A stretch of 64,000 nucleotides of DNA from Flavobacterium laiguense (GTDB lineage Bacteria; Bacteroidota; Bacteroidia; Flavobacteriales; Flavobacteriaceae), in contig NZ_QCZH01000002.1 of assembly GCF_003097655.1 (NCBI RefSeq), forward strand, positions 223,299 through 287,298. The letters are read 5' to 3'. The translations under genes and the position numbers were made by a program. Below, piece by piece: positions 35,785 through 44,342 of the stretch (position 1 is the stretch's first letter; each line of letters begins with the position of its first letter). The notes beneath the pieces were generated by a model that worked only from the letters and a program-made list of their open reading frames with translations, did no database searches and was not told the origin of the DNA.

Positions 35785-36900
35785 ATGAAACAAGCAATTG
35801 TAAATGCAATTATTCATACCGGTGATGAAATACTGAATAACAGTCTTGTCATTATCGAAAAGGGTGTGATTATTTCCATTCAAAAAGAAATTCCTAAGGA
35901 CATTGAAGTTATTGATCTGAAAGGAAGTCATCTTTCGGCGGGATTTATTGACATTCAAATCAATGGAGGAGAAAAGCATTATTTCAGTCAGTATCCTACA
36001 GAGGAAACCATTCAGGATATCTATGAATCCAGTTTAAAATACGGGACAACCCATACGCTTCCTTGTTTAATATCATCATCAAAGGAAACGATCCTACAAG
36101 GGATTGAAGCAATTAGAGACTATCGGTCAAAATACAATAACGGAGTATTGGGGATGCACTTGGAAGGGCCATTTTTAAACCCTTTGAAGCGAGGTGCACA
36201 TAGTTTGGATCAGGTTCGAAAGTCTACCAATTCGGAGTTAGAAGAGATTATCCGTTATGGTAAAGAGGTTATAAAAGTTATTACCATTGCTCCAGAATGT
36301 TTTACGGAGGAACAACTGGATATGCTATTAGAAAGTGGTATTATTATTTCGGCAGGACATTCAACAATGACTTACAAAGAAGCGCAATATTATTTTTCTA
36401 AAGGAATACATTTGGTGACTCACTTATTTAATGCGATGACTCAGTTTGGGCATCGTGAACCAGGTTTGGTAGGCGCTACTTTTGAAAACGAGGACGTTTA
36501 TGCTCCTATAATTTTAGATGGTGCACATTGTGATTATGCTGCTGCAAGATTGGCTTATAAATTAAAGAAAGATAAATTCTTTTTAATTAGTGATGCTGCG
36601 TTTTTGGGGCGTAAAGTATCCAATTTTAAATGGGAAAATTTTGATGCCCATCTAGAAAATGGTTTTTATAGAAATGAAGAAGGTAATTTAGCTGGAGCCA
36701 GTATCTCTATGGAAGAAGCCGTTCGCAATGCCTATGAACATTTGAATGTAACTATAGATGAGGCTATAAAAATGGCAACTTGTCGTGTAGCAAGTGCGAT
36801 TAAAATGGAAGACACATTGGGTAAAATAAAACCAGGATATTCGGCCAGTTTTGTTCGTTTTAATGATGATTTCTCGAAAGTTGAGTCATTAATTTATTAA
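35785..36900 (+). CDS. nagA: N-acetylglucosamine-6-phosphate deacetylase
   Basis: A 371-residue amidohydrolase. GFIDIQINGG replaces the usual HxH as in many NagA proteins. Other active-site segments are MHLEGPFLNP (metal-binding Glu), AGHSTMTY and THLFNAM (His), ILDGAHCDY and LISDA (catalytic Asp). Reaction: GlcNAc-6P to GlcN-6P plus acetate. It comes after the terminator of the sialidase and before the EamA and nagB genes, together giving the lower branch. Confidence 0.93.
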   Translation: MKQAIVNAIIHTGDEILNNSLVIIEKGVIISIQKEIPKDIEVIDLKGSHLSAGFIDIQINGGEKHYFSQYPTEETIQDIYESSLKYGTTHTLPCLISSSKETILQGIEAIRDYRSKYNNGVLGMHLEGPFLNPLKRGAHSLDQVRKSTNSELEEIIRYGKEVIKVITIAPECFTEEQLDMLLESGIIISAGHSTMTYKEAQYYFSKGIHLVTHLFNAMTQFGHREPGLVGATFENEDVYAPIILDGAHCDYAAARLAYKLKKDKFFLISDAAFLGRKVSNFKWENFDAHLENGFYRNEEGNLAGASISMEEAVRNAYEHLNVTIDEAIKMATCRVASAIKMEDTLGKIKPGYSASFVRFNDDFSKVESLIY

Positions 36901-36917
36901 TAAAGAGAAAGAAAATT

Positions 36918-37835
36918 TTGAGCGAAAGAACTAAAGAATTAGGATTGATAAGTACAAGTAAGTTTAAAGAGTGGAAGCTTGTTATTGTGGGGATAGCATT
37001 CGCTTTTTTGTGGTCCTCCGCTTCAACAGCTACCAAGATTGGACTGACATCTGCTCAGCCTTTTGTGATTTCGATTTTTAGATTTCTTATCGCGGGAGTA
37101 ATTATGTTATTCGTTACCCATATAGTGTTGCAAAATCGGATGCCTGCAAAACGTGAATGGATACAAATAGGTATTTACGGATTTCTAAATATTACATTTT
37201 ACCTCGGGTTATATGTAATTGCCATGCAGCAAGTCTCTGCCGGTTTAGGGAGCTTGGCGGTGGCTACCAATCCTGTTTTTATTGCTATGATGTCAGCCTT
37301 TTGGTTTTCTCATAGAATCAAGTTCAAAAACATTTTGAGTTTGGTTTTGTGTTTTATGGGAGTGATTTTGGCAGCCTATCCACTTTTGCAAAACAGTTAT
37401 GCGACTCCTTTCGGGATACTCATTTTATTGGTGAGTATGGTTGGGTATTCATTGGGTACCATTTATTATTCTCGCGTGAATTGGAATGGGTTAAATATTT
37501 TGACAATCAATGGATGGCAGACTATTTTTGGAGGTGCTTTTTTGTCTCCGGTTTTATGGGCGACGTATCGATCGGATAAAAATATTTTTGATATTTCTTT
37601 TTGGACTTCCGTATGTTGGTTGGCAATTCCCGTTTCAATAGGCGCAGTACAGTTTTGGCTGTTTCTATTAAAAAACAACCCAATAAAAGCGTCGTATTGG
37701 CTTTTTTTATGTCCAATATTTGGATTTATAATTGCCCATTTTATGATGAAAGAACCCATTTCGTTCTATACTGTTTTTGGTGTTGCTTTTGTTATTTGTG
37801 GATTATACATCGTTCAAAAGAAAAGTAAAATCTGA
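36918..37835 (+). CDS. EamA/DMT-family permease
   Basis: A 305-residue inner-membrane protein with ten hydrophobic segments and two EamA repeats: VGIAFAFLWSSASTATKIGL (first) and LLVSMVGYSLGTIYYSRVNW (second). Translation starts from TTG at 36918, 17 bases after nagA; no ATG is available before the first membrane segment. The substrate is unknown. Its place between nagA and nagB suggests a sugar or amino-sugar role, but DMT proteins are often only loosely linked to their neighbours. Confidence 0.83.
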   Translation: MSERTKELGLISTSKFKEWKLVIVGIAFAFLWSSASTATKIGLTSAQPFVISIFRFLIAGVIMLFVTHIVLQNRMPAKREWIQIGIYGFLNITFYLGLYVIAMQQVSAGLGSLAVATNPVFIAMMSAFWFSHRIKFKNILSLVLCFMGVILAAYPLLQNSYATPFGILILLVSMVGYSLGTIYYSRVNWNGLNILTINGWQTIFGGAFLSPVLWATYRSDKNIFDISFWTSVCWLAIPVSIGAVQFWLFLLKNNPIKASYWLFLCPIFGFIIAHFMMKEPISFYTVFGVAFVICGLYIVQKKSKI

Positions 37836-37975
37836 ATTTAAAGTTTAATTTTTTTACTAAAAAATAACAAAGTGCTCAATAATTTTAATGAAGGAGAATA
37901 AACGATATGAGGTCTTTATCAAAAGGGAAGCCCCATGTCTAGCTAATAATTTAATTTTTTAAAGGAAATAATAAA

Positions 37976-39913
37976 ATGGAAAGTACATTTGAATTAAAAA
38001 GAGATATCAGTTATAAAACAGCTGGTCAATTTGAAGAAACCCGTTTCGAAAAAAATCATAACGAAATTTTTAAAAACTCAACTGATGCTTCACTAATCGT
38101 TGCTCAAGAAATTGCCGATTTAATTCGTTCTAAACAAGCCAAAAACAAACCTTGTGCACTAGGATTGGCAACAGGTTCTTCTCCTATAAAAGTGTATCAG
38201 GAATTGGTTCGTATGCACAAAGAAGACAGCTTGAGTTTTGCAAATGTGGTGACTTTCAACCTAGATGAGTATTATCCAATGCCAAAGGAAAGTAACCAAA
38301 GCTACCATTACTTCATGCACCAGCACCTTTTTAATCATGTTGATATCAAACCCGAGAATGTCAATATACCAGATGGTACAGTTGCTATTGAAGATTTAAA
38401 CCAGTTTTGTGTCGATTATGAACTGAAAATTAAAAATGCCGGTGGACTAGATTTTCAATTGTTGGGAATTGGCCGTACGGGACACGTAGGATTTAATGAG
38501 CCAGGTTCGCATATCAACTCAGGAACCCGTATTATTACTTTGGACCATATTACCAAAGTAGATGCTTCGGGAGATTTTAATGGTATTGCAAACGTTCCCA
38601 AAAGAGCGGTTACCATGGGCGTTTCTACAATCCTTAGGTCCAAAAGAATTGTATTGATGGCTTGGGGACAAAACAAGGCGTCTATTATAAAAAGAACCAT
38701 TCAAGGTGAAATTAGTTCTGAGGTTCCAGCCACTTTTTTACAAAATCATAACAACACCACTTTTGTTTTAGACGAAGGTGCTGCATCAGAATTAACACGA
38801 TTAGAAACTCCTTGGTTGGTTGGAGAATGTATCTGGACTGAACAATTAAAAAACAAAGCTATTGTTTGGCTATGCCAAAAAACAAATCAATCGATTCTTA
38901 AATTAACCGATAGAGATTACAATAATAACGGTATGTCGGATTTATTGGCTGCCGGAAGTTCATCGTACGATTTGAATATCAATATGTTCAATGTCTTGCA
39001 GCATACCATTACAGGTTGGCCTGGAGGAAAGCCAAAAACGGATGATAGCAATAGGCCAGAACGCTCCACACCTACTAAGAAAAGGGTTATCCTTTTTAGT
39101 CCACACCCGGATGATGACGTGATTTCTATGGGAGGAACTTTTGCTAAATTAATCAAGCAGGGACATGATGTGCATGTGGTGTATCAAACTTCAGGAAATA
39201 TTGCCGTTACTGATGATGAGGCTCTAAAATTTGCCGAAGTATGTAATGATTTTGTCGGAGATAATCTACCGGGAATTAATTTTCAATCGGTTATTGATAC
39301 CATAAATGCCAAGACTCAAGGCCAAATGGACTCTTTGGAGGTGCGTAAATTGAAAGGTTTAATTCGAAGAAGAGAATCTTTTGCTGGAGTACGATATATT
39401 GGATTGAAAGATGAAAATGTGCATTTTCTTGATTTACCGTTTTACGAAACAGGATTGGTTCAAAAAAAACCATTAGGTTCTGCAGATATTGCAATCGTAA
39501 AAGATATTATTACTAAAATACAGCCACATCAAGTATTTGCAGCTGGAGATCTTGCTGATCCACACGGAACACATGAAGTATGTTTAAATGCTATTTTTGC
39601 AGCCATGAAGGAATTAAAACCGGAACCTTACATGAACGATTGTTGGTTATGGTTGTATAGAGGTGCTTGGCACGAATGGGATATTCATGATATAGACATG
39701 GCAGTTCCTTTAAGTCCAGACGAAGTTTTGACAAAAAGACAAGCTATTTTATGTCATCAATCTCAAAAAGACAGAGTAATGTTTCAAGGAAATGACTCCA
39801 GAGAATTTTGGGTTAGAGCGGAAGATAGAAATAAAAATACAGCAAAATTATACGATGACTTAGGGCTTGCAGAATATGAAGCCATTGAAGCTTTTAAACG
39901 TTTTGAGTATTAA
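37976..39913 (+). CDS. nagB: Glucosamine-6-phosphate deaminase with PIG-L-like domain
   Basis: A 645-residue protein. Residues about 50-310 are NagB: LATGSSPIKVYQEL (phosphate loop), FNLDEYYP (catalytic Asp), GIGRTGHVGFNEPG. From about 370 a PIG-L / LmbE-like domain begins with LFSPHPDDDVISMGG, the PHPDDD zinc motif, and continues with GLKDENVHFLDLPFY and DPHGTHEVC. Such fusions are known from Bacteroidota. NagB converts GlcN-6P to fructose-6P and ammonia. The role of the second domain (possibly N-deacetylation) is not established. Confidence 0.9.
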   Translation: MESTFELKRDISYKTAGQFEETRFEKNHNEIFKNSTDASLIVAQEIADLIRSKQAKNKPCALGLATGSSPIKVYQELVRMHKEDSLSFANVVTFNLDEYYPMPKESNQSYHYFMHQHLFNHVDIKPENVNIPDGTVAIEDLNQFCVDYELKIKNAGGLDFQLLGIGRTGHVGFNEPGSHINSGTRIITLDHITKVDASGDFNGIANVPKRAVTMGVSTILRSKRIVLMAWGQNKASIIKRTIQGEISSEVPATFLQNHNNTTFVLDEGAASELTRLETPWLVGECIWTEQLKNKAIVWLCQKTNQSILKLTDRDYNNNGMSDLLAAGSSSYDLNINMFNVLQHTITGWPGGKPKTDDSNRPERSTPTKKRVILFSPHPDDDVISMGGTFAKLIKQGHDVHVVYQTSGNIAVTDDEALKFAEVCNDFVGDNLPGINFQSVIDTINAKTQGQMDSLEVRKLKGLIRRRESFAGVRYIGLKDENVHFLDLPFYETGLVQKKPLGSADIAIVKDIITKIQPHQVFAAGDLADPHGTHEVCLNAIFAAMKELKPEPYMNDCWLWLYRGAWHEWDIHDIDMAVPLSPDEVLTKRQAILCHQSQKDRVMFQGNDSREFWVRAEDRNKNTAKLYDDLGLAEYEAIEAFKRFEY

Positions 39914-39926
39914 TAAATATAAGTTT

Positions 39927-39966
39927 AAACCAATCGTGTAGAAGTATGCGATTGGTTTTTTTTTTT
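39927..39966 (+). terminator. Terminator after nagB
   Basis: AAACCAATCG (39927-39936) pairs with CGATTGGTTT (39949-39958), followed by a T-run. It ends the amino-sugar locus. Confidence 0.8.
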
Positions 39967-39992
39967 GAATAGTATATTGAATTGAAACTATT

Positions 39993-40508
39993 TTAATTAA
40001 TTTCAAGTTTCATCAATAAATCGGTTTGTTGATCATCGCCTAAAATGAAAACATGGCTGTCAAAAGTCACAAAACCATTTTTAGCATAAAAGCCTAATGC
40101 ATTATGGTTGTTTTCCCAAACGCCTAACCATATGTAATCAACTTTAAGTTGTTTGGCAATTTCAATTGCTTTTTCTAAAAGTATTTGGCCAATTTTTTTT
40201 CCATGAAAAGCTTTCATAACATAAATGCGATGAATTTCTAAGGTTTGTTCTTTAAAAATTTCAGTTTGAGCATCACTCTGATTTGTTTTTAAAAAACCAA
40301 TGGGTTGGTTTTCATAATACGCCAAATAAAATAAGGAATTAGGATTGTTAATTTCGGCACTTAATTGGTCAGAGTTGAAATTTTCTTTGAGGTATTTTTC
40401 GTTGTTCTCGGACGTGTTGTTTATAGCAAAAGTTTCTGTATATGTCTGTTTGCCTAAGGATATAATAGTATTTAGATCTTCTATTGTGGCTTTTTTGATT
40501 TCAATCAT
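39993..40508 (-). CDS. GNAT acetyltransferase
   Basis: A 171-residue N-acetyltransferase. Motif A is visible (EIHRIYVMKAFHGKKIGQILLEKAIEIAK, with the Gly-Lys-x-Ile-Gly acetyl-CoA loop), followed by WLGVWENNHNALGFYAKNGF, the typical C-terminal segment of the family. Substrate unknown. It sits alone between nagB and yaaA, transcribed convergent to nagB. Confidence 0.85.
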   Translation of the reverse strand: MIEIKKATIEDLNTIISLGKQTYTETFAINNTSENNEKYLKENFNSDQLSAEINNPNSLFYLAYYENQPIGFLKTNQSDAQTEIFKEQTLEIHRIYVMKAFHGKKIGQILLEKAIEIAKQLKVDYIWLGVWENNHNALGFYAKNGFVTFDSHVFILGDDQQTDLLMKLEIN

Positions 40509-40536
40509 TATGATAAGATGTATTTCTTTATAAATT

Positions 40537-40544
40537 CAAAATTA
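40537..40544 (-). promoter_or_regulatory. -7 promoter element of the GNAT gene
   Basis: Minus strand TAATTTTG, a match to TAnnTTTG, 28 bases before the start codon at 40508. No good -33 box. Confidence 0.4.
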
Positions 40545-40631
40545 CGAAAAATTTAATCGCCATCATTTTAAAAATCTATGATTGTATTAAACAATTCAAT
40601 TCAGAGTTTCTCTATTTTAGATTTCAATTTG

Positions 40632-40639
40632 TACTTTTG
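40632..40639 (+). promoter_or_regulatory. -7 promoter element of yaaA
   Basis: TACTTTTG, matching TAnnTTTG, 38 bases before the chosen ATG at 40678. It leaves only about 14 bases for the upstream ATG at 40654, supporting the later start. Confidence 0.45.
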
Positions 40640-40677
40640 AAATTACTAAGAAAATGAATCCGAAAGCTCCTCTATAT

Positions 40678-41436
40678 ATGAAAATTGTTTTATCTCCTGC
40701 CAAATCATTAAATTTCGAAAAAGAATTACCCACAACTCAATATAGTGAATCCTCTTTTCTAAAAGAATCCAGACAAGTTCATAAAGTTTTAAAAGAGCAA
40801 ACTCCTAAAGCCTTGTCTGAATTGATGCATATTTCGGATAAATTGGCCGATTTGAACTGGCAACGCAATCAAGATTGGAAAACTCCTTTTACTCCTGAGA
40901 ATGCAAGACCTGCTATTTTTGCTTTTGATGGGGATGTTTATACAGGACTCGATGCATATTCGATTCCAATAGATAAATTAGATCAACTTCAAGATCGTTT
41001 GAGAATTTTATCGGGTTTGTATGGGTATTTAAAACCCTTAGATTTAATGCAGCCTTATCGACTTGAAATGGGAACGAAATTACCCATTGGCGAAAGCAAA
41101 AATTTATATGAGTTTTGGAAAAAAAACCTAACCAATGCATTAAACAAAGAACTTCACAAGGATGAGTTGTTTATCAATTTGGCGAGCAATGAATATTTTT
41201 CGGCTGTGGATGTCAAAGCTTTGAAAGTGCCTGTAATTACTCCTGATTTCAAAGATTATAAAGATGGAAAATTAAAGATTATTAGTTTTTTTGCTAAGAA
41301 GGCTAGGGGATTGATGGTGCGATATATAATCGACACCAACGCTCAAACCATTGAGGATTTAAAGGGTTTCAATTATGATGGCTATCAATTTGATGCCAAT
41401 TTATCCAAAGAGAATAATTTGGTTTTCACGAGATAG
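40678..41436 (+). CDS. yaaA: YaaA-family peroxide stress protein
   Basis: A 252-residue DUF328/UPF0246 protein. The start MKIVLSPAKSLNFE matches the family N-terminus (MLILISPAKTLDY in E. coli), so the ATG at 40678 is preferred over the one at 40654. Other family marks: AIFAFDGDVYTGLDAYSI, LRILSGLYGYLKPLDLMQPYRLEMGTKL and NLASNEYFSAVD, plus FFAKKARGLMVRYI near the end. The family lowers intracellular free iron under peroxide stress and binds DNA. Confidence 0.93.
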   Translation: MKIVLSPAKSLNFEKELPTTQYSESSFLKESRQVHKVLKEQTPKALSELMHISDKLADLNWQRNQDWKTPFTPENARPAIFAFDGDVYTGLDAYSIPIDKLDQLQDRLRILSGLYGYLKPLDLMQPYRLEMGTKLPIGESKNLYEFWKKNLTNALNKELHKDELFINLASNEYFSAVDVKALKVPVITPDFKDYKDGKLKIISFFAKKARGLMVRYIIDTNAQTIEDLKGFNYDGYQFDANLSKENNLVFTR

Positions 41437-41496
41437 AACGAAAAAGTCGAAAGTCAAAAGATGTTTTTCAATATAGTATGGCTCATTTTATATAAA

Positions 41497-41545
41497 AAAC
41501 AGCTCCGAATTTTACTAAATTAATAAGTGAAATTCGGAGCTGTTT
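41497..41545. terminator. Bidirectional terminator between yaaA and emrB
   Basis: AAACAGCTCCGAATTT (41497-41512) pairs with AAATTCGGAGCTGTTT (41530-41545), a 16-bp perfect stem placed between two convergent genes. It can serve both. Confidence 0.8.
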
Positions 41546-41574
41546 GTTTACTATTTAATGTGTCGCCTTTTAAA

Positions 41575-41609
41575 AAAATCTAAAATCTAAAATCTAAAAT
41601 CTAAAATCT
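41575..41609. repeat. Five tandem copies of a 7-bp unit
   Basis: AAAATCT is repeated five times without error, ending one base before the stop codon of the minus-strand transporter gene. It lies downstream of that gene, not in a promoter or coding part. Confidence 0.8.
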
Positions 41610-43193
41610 CTAATGCATTGCATCTGCTGGATTAATTTTGTTTTTTCCTTTTTTTATCAAAAGAATAAAAGGGATACAAAATAAAAATAATAATCCGAGA
41701 TACATAAAAATATCCATAAAAGACAAGACAGAACTTTGTGTCATAACTTTATATTCTAAAACTTTATAAGCTTTTGCTAAAGCTTCATTGGCAGAATATC
41801 CTTTGGACATAAATCCCATTTGCAGTTTTTGTACTGTTTGTTGTACTTCAAATGATGTTTTGTCAAGATGTGAAATTAGATTTACACGATGTTCTTGATT
41901 GAATCTCGAAAGGTATGTGGTTATAATAGCAATACCAAAAGAACCTCCCAATTGTCTCATCATTCCTGTAAAGGCAGCACCTTCACCAATGTGTTTTCCT
42001 TTTAGAGTCGATAATGATAAAGTGGTAATCGGTACAAATAATAATCCTAAACCAACACCTCTAAGTATTAATGGCCAAAACATATGCTCTACTCCGGTAT
42101 CTGGTGTAAGAACACCACGCATTAAAAAGGTAAATAGGAAAAACATGAAAAATCCTAAAGCTACCATATAGGCTTGTGGAATTCCTCTCTGAATCATTTT
42201 ACCAATAAACGGCATCATAATTCCAGTGGTTATTGAACTTGGTATCAACAATAAGCCAGCATCTGTAGCACTCCATCCCAATACCGATTGGGTATAAATA
42301 GGGATGATAAATGTAGAACCATACAATCCAAATCCAAGAATAAAACACATAATGGTTCCAATTTTTAGATTATTATCTTTAAAAACTTTTAGATTTACAA
42401 TTGGATGCTCATATGTTAATTCTCTCCAAATAAATAATAGTAATCCAAAAATAGAAACGGTACTTAAAATCACAATCCATCCATTATTGAACCAATCATC
42501 TTGTTGGCCATGTTCTAAAACAAATTGTAAGGATCCAATAAAAGAGGATAAGAAAATAATTCCCCACCAATCCACTTGATTGGCTTTTAGTTTAGTTCCA
42601 TATTTTGGACTTTTAACAAATGCTATGGTTAGAAAAGTAGCAATTATTCCCAATGGAATGTTGATGTAAAATATAAAAGGCCATGAAAAATGATCTACTA
42701 TATATCCTCCTAAAGGTGGACCTAAAGTAGGCCCAACAATAACTCCCATTCCGTAAATTGCTTGAGCCATTCCTCTTTTGGCAACAGGATAACTTTCTGT
42801 AATAATGGTTTGTGCAGTCACTAATAAGGCTCCTCCTCCCAACCCTTGAATGAATCGAAAAGCAACGAGTTCCCATATATTGGTGGCATTTCCACACAAA
42901 AAAGAAGCTAATGTAAAAATGACAATGGATGTTGCAAAATAATTGCGACGACCAAATTGTTGTGACAACCAACTCGTCATAGGGATCACAATTACATTTG
43001 CTATTGCATAAGCTGTAATTACCCAAGCCACGTCTGTTAAAGTAGCACCAAGACTACCTCTCATATTATTTAAGGCTACATTTACAATTGTAGTATCAAC
43101 AATTTCAAGCATTGCACAAAGCACGCACGTAATTGTAATGATGATTCTTCTATAGCCGTATTCTATTAAATCGTCCTCTTCGTTTTGTACCAT
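41610..43193 (-). CDS. emrB: DHA2-family drug efflux MFS transporter (EmrB-like)
   Basis: A 527-residue protein with 14 predicted membrane segments. The antiporter signatures are clear: LEIVDTTIVNVALNNMRGSLG, GLGGGALLVTAQTIITESYP and GPTLGPPLGGYIVDHFSW (motif C). Together with the HlyD-type adaptor and TolC-type channel it forms a three-part pump exporting hydrophobic drugs or bile-salt-like compounds. The operon is tetR-tolC-emrA-emrB on the minus strand; emrB is the last gene. Substrate unknown. Confidence 0.93.
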   Translation of the reverse strand: MVQNEEDDLIEYGYRRIIITITCVLCAMLEIVDTTIVNVALNNMRGSLGATLTDVAWVITAYAIANVIVIPMTSWLSQQFGRRNYFATSIVIFTLASFLCGNATNIWELVAFRFIQGLGGGALLVTAQTIITESYPVAKRGMAQAIYGMGVIVGPTLGPPLGGYIVDHFSWPFIFYINIPLGIIATFLTIAFVKSPKYGTKLKANQVDWWGIIFLSSFIGSLQFVLEHGQQDDWFNNGWIVILSTVSIFGLLLFIWRELTYEHPIVNLKVFKDNNLKIGTIMCFILGFGLYGSTFIIPIYTQSVLGWSATDAGLLLIPSSITTGIMMPFIGKMIQRGIPQAYMVALGFFMFFLFTFLMRGVLTPDTGVEHMFWPLILRGVGLGLLFVPITTLSLSTLKGKHIGEGAAFTGMMRQLGGSFGIAIITTYLSRFNQEHRVNLISHLDKTSFEVQQTVQKLQMGFMSKGYSANEALAKAYKVLEYKVMTQSSVLSFMDIFMYLGLLFLFCIPFILLIKKGKNKINPADAMH

Positions 43194-43250
43194 TTTGGAT
43201 TTATATATTGTAATGGTTTGTTTTTTTAAATACGTTTGTTCTAAAACGTA

Positions 43251-44330
43251 TTATTTTAAATGAACATCTACATCAGCGTTCATACCTGGGCGAAGCAATT
43301 TTATTTTTTCAGGGTCGTTTGAGGCATTCAAACTTATTTTTACCGGTAATCTCTGAATGGTTTTTACAAAATTTCCAGTTGCATTGTCTGGCGGAAGCAA
43401 TGAAAAACGAGATCCAGTTGCTGGAGAGAATGAAGTAATAGTTCCTTGAAAATCATAGTCAGGATAAGCGTCAACTTTTACCGTTACTTTTTGTCCAATA
43501 ACCATTTTGTTCAATTGCGTTTCTTTAAAATTAGCCACCACCCAAGCTTCATTGTTGTTGATGATATAAAATAAAGATTGTCCTTGTTGAACCAATTGTC
43601 CCGGTTGAATGTCTATTTTTGAAACCTGACCGTCAATAGCCGCAGTTACTACAGTGTAAGTCAAATTTAATTGAGCTGCCTCAAGTAATGCTTTTGCTTT
43701 TTTAATATTGGCAGCAGCTACTTCTGTTTGTTTGTTAGAAACTCTTGATTTTGCTTCAATTACTGATTTTTGAAAAGCACTTGCTTTTTGTTGTTGTTGC
43801 AAAATGCGTACTTGGCTTTCCGCTTCTTGTTTGGTAGCTAATGCTTGTTCGTATTGTTGTTTGGTAATCGAATGATTTTTGTATAAATTTTCGTAACGAA
43901 CATAATCACTATTCGCTCTTCCCAACCTAATTTTTGCGGTTTCAATATTTCCGCCTGCCGTTTGTACATTGGCATCCGAAACTGCAATGCTGGCAAGGGC
44001 ACTTCCAATATCTTCTTTGGCTACAGCATACCCACCTTCGGCACCTATAAAAGCTGCATTTGCTTCTTCTATTTTCAATTGGTAATCTCTTTTGTCAATA
44101 GTAAATAAGGTGTCTCCTTTTTTTACAAAGTCATTGTCTTTGACATATACTTTGCTAATATATCCCGAAACTCTTGGGATTATTGGGTTCATGTTTTTTT
44201 CTATTTGAGCATCATCCGTTTCTTCGTGTGCTTGTGAATGTATGTATTTTGAGATTCCGTAAGTTCCTCCTGCAAGGATCAAAACCAATAGGATTATAAT
44301 GAATTTTGCGTTTGTTTTTTTCTTTTCCAT
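43251..44330 (-). CDS. emrA: HlyD-family membrane fusion protein (EmrA-like)
   Basis: A 359-residue adaptor with one N-terminal membrane segment (FIIILLVLILAGGTYGISKYI), a biotinyl-lipoyl-like half (VSGYISKVYVKDNDFVKKGDTLFTI), a long alpha-helical hairpin rich in Ala/Gln/Lys (about residues 85-220), and the second lipoyl half (AAIDGQVSKIDIQPGQLVQQGQSLF). It bridges EmrB and the outer-membrane channel. The gap to emrB is 57 bases and to tolC 12 bases. Confidence 0.92.
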   Translation of the reverse strand: MEKKKTNAKFIIILLVLILAGGTYGISKYIHSQAHEETDDAQIEKNMNPIIPRVSGYISKVYVKDNDFVKKGDTLFTIDKRDYQLKIEEANAAFIGAEGGYAVAKEDIGSALASIAVSDANVQTAGGNIETAKIRLGRANSDYVRYENLYKNHSITKQQYEQALATKQEAESQVRILQQQQKASAFQKSVIEAKSRVSNKQTEVAAANIKKAKALLEAAQLNLTYTVVTAAIDGQVSKIDIQPGQLVQQGQSLFYIINNNEAWVVANFKETQLNKMVIGQKVTVKVDAYPDYDFQGTITSFSPATGSRFSLLPPDNATGNFVKTIQRLPVKISLNASNDPEKIKLLRPGMNADVDVHLK

Positions 44331-44342
44331 GTTTGGTAGTGG

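Noticed and set aside
41575..41609. CRISPR array
   Set aside because: The unit is only 7 bp with no spacers; it is a simple tandem repeat.
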